NCBI RefSeq assembly: GCF_003255815.1
Contig: NC_037670.1
Coordinates: 72,319,624-72,383,623, forward strand
Direction: 5' to 3'
Length of the DNA: 64,000 nucleotides
Source of the DNA: Theropithecus gelada
Lineage: Eukaryota > Chordata > Mammalia > Primates > Cercopithecidae
The position numbers and the translations under genes are program-made. Positions 56,901 through 64,000 of the stretch are shown here, piece after piece. Each line of letters begins with the position of its first letter. Within the stretch, counting starts at the first letter, position 1. The notes under the pieces are model-generated. The model did not search any database. It saw nothing but the letters and a program-made list of their open reading frames with translations, and was not told the DNA's origin.

Positions 56901-58799
56901 CAGAATAAAAGTAACTCTTTTTGTTTCCTCGAGTTAGCATGAAGATCCCTATATTTTCACAGATAAAATTTCATATTTATCATGACGGACAGAAGAAAGT
57001 AAAACAAGTCTATCATTGCATAAAATGATATATTTGCTCTAATAAAGAACTAAAAATAATATTATGATGCAAGTATTATAGGTAATGCAAAGGTCTGATA
57101 AATATTTGATTCAGTCCTTACTTTTAAATATATATGCATGTATATTTATGCAAAACCAGAAGATACGTAGAAAATCACACACATTGTATTCCTCACATAG
57201 GACATGAACCTTTCACAGATCTCCCTAAACTATACCTTTAGGGGCCTTTAAATCTTTGGAATTGGTGGGTTTTGCTTGAGATTCATAGCATAAACAACTT
57301 TCTGGCCAGGTGAGGACTGGCTCTTTGGTTATAATTTTCAAAGACAAGTCCGGATTGTTTGATTTTGTACCAAGCACCTGCTAAAAGTATCACTTTCCTG
57401 GCTAAAAGTGCAGGTGATTTGACATATGCACTGACTGACAAGAGACTTCATATAAATACTTGTTTACATGTCAGTTATCGTGAACAAACTTTAATATGTT
57501 CAAAATCCTGAGCCAAGTCAGCCAATTTCAGTGTAGGCCCATCTTTCTGCAAAGAAATTTGTTTTGGCATATGGGATATATCATTGAATGTTTATTTTAC
57601 TTAAAAAAAGAACGAGAAATGTTCTTTTGATCCTCAATACTAAGTATTCAATAGATTTAAAAGAGAAAATGACAGAGACACTTTCGGTTTCGATATTATT
57701 TAAAAGTGTCTGCACAGGAACTCAGAGGCAAAATTCCTGAGCGTCTTCACCAGGTGATAAAAAGGATGAGTAAGATATACACAATTCCTCCTCTAGCCAA
57801 TTTTATAATATAGTTATCTTATGCTATGAGATGAATCTCTTATAAATCAGTCGATTCTCTTCTCTCTCTCTGTCATAGTTTTTGAAGCTATCCTCCTAGG
57901 GATAGTGCCTTGTACATATTGTGTTCCCATAAATATGTGTATAATGAATGTGGCACCACTAGAAACTCAAGATGAACCAACATGGCTTGACTTTTATTTT
58001 TAATTAGCTAAAGAAAAACCTCTTTATAATACAGTCTGTATCCAGACTCACGAAATGTACAGATCACTACATTTAGGCAACCTTAGTGACATTTAAGAAT
58101 ACTCATGCACTTCAATTTCAAGTGAACTTGCATACTAGTCTCTTTTGCTTAAAAGTTCTAAATGGAAGACTTTAAATCTCTATTTTGAAGATGCAGTGAA
58201 AAATAAATCATATTTTCAACTACTTGTGTGACTGACATATACTTGACATTCAAATCTTTTTTGAATGAATGAATGAATATGGTTTTACACTATCTGTATG
58301 GAAACAGATACATAACGTTTTTCTTCTTGCTCAGTCATAGAACAGCAAGAAAGACAGTCAGAAGAAAGAAACTGGTGGGGTAACTCCATATTCCTTTTTC
58401 GTGTCTATCTAGTATGTCTTCATGCTGAGTGACTAGGAAATGGAAAATAAAGTACAGATGATGAAAATGGACTAAAAAAAGAAAAATAAAACAAATAAAG
58501 TACAGAGGAACAGATGCCTGAACACCACCACCCATGGCAGTCACAGACCATCTAAGGAGACTCAGAGGCATAAGATTCAGAGAAGCAGGTTTGGCATTTA
58601 CTAGTTATACACTACATGCCAGGCCCACTGTCTAAAACCATAATTCTTACTTTCCAGCAAAAGGCCAGCACAGGAGCTTATCAAGGCTTCAGAATGATGC
58701 TGACACAGGGCAGGAATGAATAAGGACTTCCATCCCATGAGGGAGACAATGTCAAACAAGAATGGTTCATCCTGAGTGTCCACCTGTGCCAATGCATCC
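56901..58799. other. Repeat-poor DNA
   Basis: No Alu, L1 or LTR seen. 57895-57950 ('gatagtgccttgtacatatt', 'cataaatatgtgtataatga') may be a short L2 3' end, sense. (TGAA)4 lies at 58262-58278. There is no exon-like frame. Confidence 0.4.
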
Positions 58800-58925
58800 C
58801 ACACATATTTATGGTGGACATAGTATGTACAAAGCACCGTTTCCAGGTCCTGGAGATCCTGCGGAAAATGAGGTCCTGCTCCTGGGGAGCTAGCATTCCA
58901 GGAGAAGAGTTACAGTGGGCTCTGG
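58800..58925 (-). mobile_element. L2 LINE 3' end, antisense
   Basis: 'acacatatttatggtggaca', 'gtacaaagcaccgtttccag', 'ctggggagctagcattccag' and 'gagaagagttacagtgg' match the antisense L2 3' terminus. A MIR-like piece may precede it at 58590-58640. Confidence 0.6.
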
Positions 58926-59062
58926 CTTGGGAACATCTGCAGGGATTAAGGTCAGAGTCCAAAGAAAGACCTCAGTAACTTCAAAACTCAAGTTGGGGAT
59001 GACCCTGGATTCTCAAAAGTAAAAGTTCAAATCCATGTAACAATGAGGTAAATCTGTATTTT

Positions 59063-59198
59063 CCTAGAAGAAAAGATAGGAGCCTGTCCATGATCAGAGA
59101 AATATCAACTCAGTGGTCTTCTAGCCTTCTAGCTATGTCCTAGGAGAAGACAGGAGCCTGTATATGATCAAGGGAATCTTAACTCAGTGGTCTTCTAG
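59063..59198. repeat. Diverged 76-bp tandem duplication
   Basis: Units 59063-59124 and 59139-59198 share 'aggagcctgt', 'atgatca' and the exact block 'aactcagtggtcttctag'. The period is about 76 bp and roughly ten positions differ. Confidence 0.9.
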
Positions 59199-59877
59199 CT
59201 ACCTCTGTCAAACTCCACCCAGGCTTTTGAGATGGAACTGCTCTTATGTCTCAGGAGAGATGGACATCTGCAGGCAGAATCTGATCTAAGAAACCTGTGG
59301 CATTACCTTATTGATTTCAAAAAGCAAGGTCTAAACATGGATCACTTCTTCCCCTCTATGTTTATCCAGATCCAATCCAGGCACAGGATTTCAGATCATG
59401 AAAGGACTAGCTTTTGCCAATTTGTAGGGAAACTGCTGATTTAGTTCTTTGATGAGTAAAAACCATCAAATGTTGAATTTGTTGAATTGTAAAACCAAAT
59501 CTAAACAGCTCGTGGCAGGAAAAACAAATGTCACGTGGTAATCTTTACTCCTGTTCAGGATGCATTTTACATCCAAAACCCATAACCATCCATACACAGC
59601 CAAGCTGAGGAAGAAAGGGTGTTATTAAGCATAAATCAAATCAGGAGTCTATGTTGAAAGCTAAATGATTTCTTGTTTCATGGAAATAATACTGAAAAAA
59701 AACAAAAACAAAAACAAAACAACACAGAATCACTGAAAGTAAAGCTGTGCAATATATTTATGCCACAATAGAGTGCTCATGAAAACAAATACTCTCTCCT
59801 GTTCTCATATGTTTGTTCTTTCCTATCATTCTAGAACACAGGGTTAGGGAGACAGGAAGCAGTGGGGTAAAATAAAA

Positions 59878-60045
59878 GAACTTTGGACTTTACAGTCAGA
59901 AAGATTTGGGTAAGAATGTCAAGTAACCACGTCCTAGATGATGTGGTCAAATCACACAGCCACTCTGAGCCTCAATTTTCTAATCTATAAACAGAGATAC
60001 TGATACCCGTATCATAAGATTTTTGTATGAAATTAATGAGTCTCC
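59878..60045 (-). mobile_element. MIR SINE, antisense
   Basis: 'aatcacacagccactctgag', 'cctcaattttctaatctata', 'cagagatactgatacccgta' reproduce the antisense MIR core. Confidence 0.8.
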
Positions 60046-60068
60046 CACCCCCGCCCCCGCCCCGACCC
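60044..60068 (-). promoter_or_regulatory. Putative G-quadruplex motif, minus strand
   Basis: C runs of 3, 5, 5, 4 and 3 separated by 1-2 nt on the plus strand give five G runs on the minus strand with very short loops. It is the most GC-rich short tract in the window, at the edge of a MIR. Confidence 0.75.
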
Positions 60069-60209
60069 TGCATGTGGGTCTCATACACATCTACACACAA
60101 ACACAAAGACACGGAGACACAAAGACCAGTTTATAAATCCCCACTCTGCTAGCTCAGAATCTTGTGTGTACTTTATTATACAACTTTTAAAGTATTTTCT
60201 ATAAATTTA

Positions 60210-60320
60210 CCTTCTCTATTAGACTGAGAGCCCTTTGGGGGACAGAAGATGTATCATATTGTCCCTTTGTCATGAGGATTCAGAAAGTTATTGGCATACA
60301 GTTAGTCAGAAAAAGTTACT
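60210..60320 (+). mobile_element. L2 LINE 3' end, sense
   Basis: 'ttagactgagagccctttgg', 'gtatcatattgtccc' and 'ttattggcatacagttagtc' resemble the L2 terminal region in sense. Confidence 0.5.
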
Positions 60321-61996
60321 TTGTGTTTTTGTTTTTTTAACATTTACTATACTCGCATTCTAAGAGTCCTCTTCTCCATTTACTGAGATAGGATAGCACC
60401 CATGTTCCAATATTCTATCGTGCACAAGCAAAATCTTTTTTTTTTTAACCAAAAACAATATTACAAAAAGAGGTCCTACTATTTTTTAGTTTCCACTTAT
60501 CCTTTTTGTTGGTCACTCTTTCTTCTAAAATAGCATCTCGGTTCTCCATTGGGTCAGGCAGCTGTGAACAGATAGCAGGTATTTTATAATGTCAAATAAA
60601 CAAGCCATGGATGAAGAAGAAAAGGACCCAGTTCCCCACTTCCAGAGGGTCAACAGGGAGCAGGGCAGGGGCTTCCCTCTGTGTTGTGACTTCATATGTA
60701 GCTGGTATTAGAGGACTTTGGATTTGTGCTAAGGAACAGCACTGAAGGAGAAATAGTAGATGAAATGAGAAAGCAGCTCACAGGAGACAGGTTTCCCTGT
60801 AGCATAAAGGAACAGGGCGGAGGAAGTGATGGCAGGCGCAAAGCGTGGGACCGCTCTGGCTGGTTGAGGAGGAAGTGAGGTGTGTTCCACGCCTTAGTAT
60901 AGATTTAAAATCATGAAGCAAGAAGTCAGGAGTCACGGGCAATACAGGCAGGTTATCCCCAAAACCGTTCTCTCCTGAAGTGCTACGTTTTTATTTCTCC
61001 AATGAAATTGGCCTCAAAAATTTAGAATGTCTCTTCTCAAACCCTGTAGCTTCTCACTCCAGCTCTGCAGGTCACAAAATGAGCTCCTCTTGTGGATCAA
61101 CGGATCTTGTCAAAGGTCATGAACATTATCCTTCCAGGGTAATTTTACATGTAACAAAAAATTTATCCATATGCAAAAACTTACATGTAATTTACATATG
61201 GATTGAACTTATAGATTTAAAAACTAGTATTTCTTAATACATAAATCTGACAGAGGAGGCAGTCATTAACTCTCATCGCTAATTCTGAACAATAACTTTC
61301 CCTGGCCCCTTCTCAAATAAATTAATTTTATTCCCATCTCAGTTACTGACAGATGATATGACCTTGAGTAACATATTCTTTCTGTACAATGGCCTTCAAA
61401 ATTGACCACCTCCTCCTGCCGTTATCCAACTCCCTATTCCTGCCACATAGGATTATTTGAGATCCACACACATTATTTTCATTGCTATATCCTAAAAGTC
61501 CTCTGCCTCTTGTCTGTGTGGCAAACTCAGAGTCTACTCTCAAGGCTTTCCTCAAAGCTCTTCATCTGAGAGTCTCTCCCTGACCCTCTGACAACCCTCA
61601 GGGAGAGCATCTACCCTCACTTTTGGTTTATTACTTACTCTGTGTGACAGATTCTTTCATGTCAAATGACTGGCTAAATTATTTAGATCTGACATGCCCT
61701 GAAGAGTGGTACATGGGTTTTTCTCTTTCTGGATAAATACATCATTCATTGTTTCTAACCACATAAATTATGCTTAGTAAGTGTCAGGCTGTATGTAGCT
61801 GTTTGAAAGATAGGCATGAACTGTGCTGAAATACTCAAGAAGGAGCTTTAGAAAGGCCAGGGTTCCTGCATTCCATCCCAAGTTAACTCAGTCAGAACCT
61901 ATGAGGAGAGACCTAAGAGTCTGGCAGGCATGATGGACAGCAAGGTTTGGGAAACAATGCTGTACAATGAGAATGCTGAAACAGAGTAAATCCTAT
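60321..61996. other. Mostly unassigned, repeat-poor
   Basis: No Alu, L1 or LTR. 61540-61720 ('ctctccctgaccctctgaca', 'tttggtttattacttactct') may be a short sense L2 piece. No exon-like frame. Confidence 0.4.
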
Positions 61997-62276
61997 CACC
62001 TGGGGTCAGGAGTTTGAGACCAGGCTGGCCAACATAGTGAAACCCCATCTCTACTAAAAATACAACAAATTAGCTGGGTGTGGTGGTGCATGCCTATAAT
62101 CCCAGCTACTAGGGAGACCTAGGCAGCAGAATCACTTGAACCCAGGAGGCAGAGGTTGCAGTGAGCCGAGATTGTGCCACTGCACCCCAGCCTGGGTGAC
62201 AGAGTGAGACTCCATCTCAAAAAACAAACAAACAAACAAAGAAACACACACAAAAAAAAACAAAACACACACACCC
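61997..62276 (+). mobile_element. Alu SINE, 5'-truncated, degenerate tail
   Basis: It starts inside the left arm at 'cacctggggtcaggagtttg'. The rest is complete, and the tail has become (CAAA)n and (CA)n mixtures. acagagtaaatcct before and actgagtaaattct after suggest a 14-bp target duplication. Confidence 0.95.
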
Positions 62277-62733
62277 CAAAACTGAGTAAATTCTAAAGTG
62301 TTGAATGCTATCCACTTTCAGAGATAATTAAAAATCTGAAAGGAGGAAGATTATTTTATTTTGTACACACACTTCATTTAAACTTGCAGTTGTTGGTGTT
62401 AAGAAGAAAAGAGCAGGATTCAGTGTCAGGTGAGATCTTTCCATTCAAGATGGCAGGCGTTCCTGAGTGTGCTCTCACCTGGCCAGGATCTAGATGTCCC
62501 ACCTGACAGGAACCCCCAATTTAAACAGCATACTCTGATTACTGAATCACAGCTACAAAACCAGTGGTCCTAAACAAGAATAGTGTAGATGTTTTGTGAG
62601 TATGGTTATTGAGGGAAAGATGTGACAAATCACTGGATTGGTGCTAAATGATCCAACCACCTAGCATACCTATGGTGAGCACCTTGCATTTCAATTGCAT
62701 TTCAATAAGCCTATTTAAACAACAACACATTTA
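62277..62733. other. Unassigned DNA
   Basis: Nothing recognised. Confidence 0.45.
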
Positions 62734-62950
62734 CAGTAGTCCCCTTTATCCAGGGGGATATGTCCCAAAACTCCAGTGGAAAGTTTAATTTATAAAAATA
62801 GAACAATTATAACAATACACTATAATGAAAGTTATGTGGATATGGTCTCTCTCAAAATATCTTATTGTATGTAATATTTTCCAGTTAAGACTTGACTTCA
62901 GCAACCAAAATTACAGAAAGCAAAACCACAGAAAAGGGGGGACCCTACTG
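62734..62950 (+). mobile_element. Tigger-type MITE (MER8/MER44-like)
   Basis: 217 bp with terminal inverted repeats: left 'cagtagtcccctttatcc', right (reverse complement) 'cagtagggtcccccctttt'. The left flank is the TA target; the right copy reads CA, one mutation away. Internal 'aaagtttaatttataaa' and 'tatggtctctctcaaaat' match non-autonomous Tigger relatives. No transposase is encoded. Confidence 0.8.
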
Positions 62951-63099
62951 CACAATAAATTTGGATATAAAATCACTCAATATAGTAAGCATTGATAACA
63001 TGAAACCCAAAGTCCAAAAGGCAATATACTGTTATATTCAAATAAATAAATACAGGTCACATGTTTCAATTTGAGGATGTCAATGCCATACTCAATTCC

Positions 63100-63852
63100 T
63101 GTCAGACACATTTAGAGCGCCCTCCTGCCATCTAGCCCTAGACAGGAGTTTCATGTCACGGGTGAGGTGGGGAATAGTGTCTGGAGGCAGGGAACCTAAG
63201 GCCATTTCATACTGACTTCCCAGAACTAAATTGAAAGAAAAACCCTAATTTTCCATGCCTAAGTAACAAAAGGACCAGAGGCTACTCCCTTTGCAAACCC
63301 CTACCTTTTCTGAAAGGCAGATGGGAAATTGAAAGTACTTCTGATTGGTTGCTTTTTGCAACCAATCAGATATTTGCAGAGGAATGTAACTTTGAAACTT
63401 CACTTCAGCCTGCTGTCTGCAACCAATCAGACTGATCACGGGTCAAGTCTTTGTTTGCATAGAAGTGCAACTTTGTAACTTCATTTTAGCCTCTGATTGG
63501 TTGCTTTCCACAACCAATCAGACGTTTGCATAGGAGTGTGACCTTTGTAACTTCACTTCAGCCTCTGATTGATTGCTTTCCACAACCAATCAGACTGATT
63601 GTGGGCCACCACTTTACATGGGATGAACACCAAATGGCCAATGGGAAACCTCTAGCAGGTATTTGGACCCAAGAAGATTCTGTATCCGTGGCCCTTGAAT
63701 GACTGCTCAGGACTACTGCCACACTGTGGAGCAAACTTTCATTTTCAATACATCTCTGCTTTGTTGCTTCATTCTTTCCTTGCTTTGTTTGTACGTTTTG
63801 TCTAATTCTTTGTTCAAAACACCAAGAATCTGGACACCTTCCAGCAGTAACA
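63100..63852 (+). mobile_element. ERV1-like LTR with CCAAT array (HERV9/MER52-like)
   Basis: About 750 bp from a TG near 63100 to CA at 63851-63852. The last 110 bp ('ctctgctttgttgcttcatt', 'gtctaattctttgttcaaaa', 'caccaagaatctggacacc') match the R-U5 of HERV9/MER52-type LTRs. The poly-A signal is degenerate (AATACA at 63747-63752). U3 holds the CCAAT array annotated separately. No primer-binding site or gag-like sequence is recognised after it, so a solo LTR is likely, but the window ends 148 bp later. The 5' border is uncertain. Confidence 0.65.
63341..63642 (+). promoter_or_regulatory. Array of inverted CCAAT boxes in LTR U3
   Basis: CCAAT cores lie at 63362, 63423, 63514, 63586 and 63638, and reverse cores ATTGG at 63344 and 63496. 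Two pairs are palindromic: ctgattggttgc/gcaaccaatcag (63341-63352 and 63358-63369, 5-nt loop), and ctgattggttg/caaccaatcag (63493-63503 and 63511-63521). A third pair (63565-63593) has decayed by one base (gattgattg). The unit repeats with a period near 75 bp together with 'aactttgtaacttca'. Known role by analogy: NF-Y binding in ERV1 LTR promoters. Activity here is inference. Confidence 0.75.
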
Positions 63853-64000
63853 ATGGGTCTTGACTCCACATCCTCTTCTTTGTCTACATGCCTTTCAACC
63901 TTCACCAAAAGTAGGAGTGGGATAACAGGCCTCCCCTTGTTGGCACTTTGCAATACTTTTGCAATGCACAAAAAAATATAAGGAAAACTGGAAAAATAGA

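Noticed and set aside
63341..63600. Inverted repeats considered as attachment or transposon ends
   Set aside because: They recur inside one LTR with CCAAT cores and have no target duplications; promoter elements explain them better.
63558..63971. 137-codon minus-strand open frame
   Set aside because: It lies antisense to an LTR and crosses its 3' border, so it cannot be a conserved retroviral or host gene as read.

Overview
The window is ordinary nuclear DNA of a catarrhine primate, most probably human. The evidence is 19 Alu copies, two of them AluY-like, primate-age L1PA/PB-type L1 sequence, and much older mammalian repeats: MIR, L2, MLT1, hAT-Charlie and Tigger elements. Base composition is AT-rich, CpG is scarce and no CpG island is visible. 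I recognise no protein-coding exon, rRNA, tRNA or other RNA gene, and no CRISPR array. Every long open frame I examined is a chance frame or lies in transposon sequence. The longest, 238 codons on the minus strand at 14752-15468, reads through an Alu and a CA repeat. The stretch is best described as intergenic or deep intronic. I assigned repeats by remembered consensus sequence, so family names are more reliable than subfamily names and old-repeat borders are approximate.

Layout. 1-5.4 kb: one old Alu in otherwise unassigned DNA. 5.4-8.1 kb: a MIR, a probable degraded L1 carrying two Alus, and an MLT1 LTR. 9.3-10.9 kb: one LTR nested inside another in the opposite direction. 13.6-16.9 kb: MLT1, a CA microsatellite, two Alus, a MIR and a plus-strand L2. 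18.9-23.4 kb: a plus-strand L1 3' end meets, tail to tail, a rearranged minus-strand ancient L1 that runs to its own 5' end. 24-27.9 kb: a plus-strand L1 reverse-transcriptase fragment, five Alus, an L2 fragment, hAT fragments and a very young-looking 50-bp tandem duplication. 28.3-30.3 kb: a long minus-strand L2. 31-35.8 kb: MLT1, MIRs and Alus. 37.6-45 kb: L2, a truncated L1PA/PB-type 3' end, MLT1 in both directions, MIRs and a lone mariner/MADE1 terminus. 45-51 kb and 56-62 kb: two stretches with few recognisable repeats. 62.7-63.9 kb: a Tigger-type MITE, then an ERV1-like LTR with an array of inverted CCAAT boxes.

No genes act together here. The elements with regulatory potential are the LTRs, above all the CCAAT-rich one at 63.1-63.85 kb, two G-quadruplex motifs and possibly the repeat-poor intervals. 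I found no convincing undescribed biological system. The useful observations are structural: nested and tail-to-tail insertions, local tandem duplications, hairpins and insertion order.
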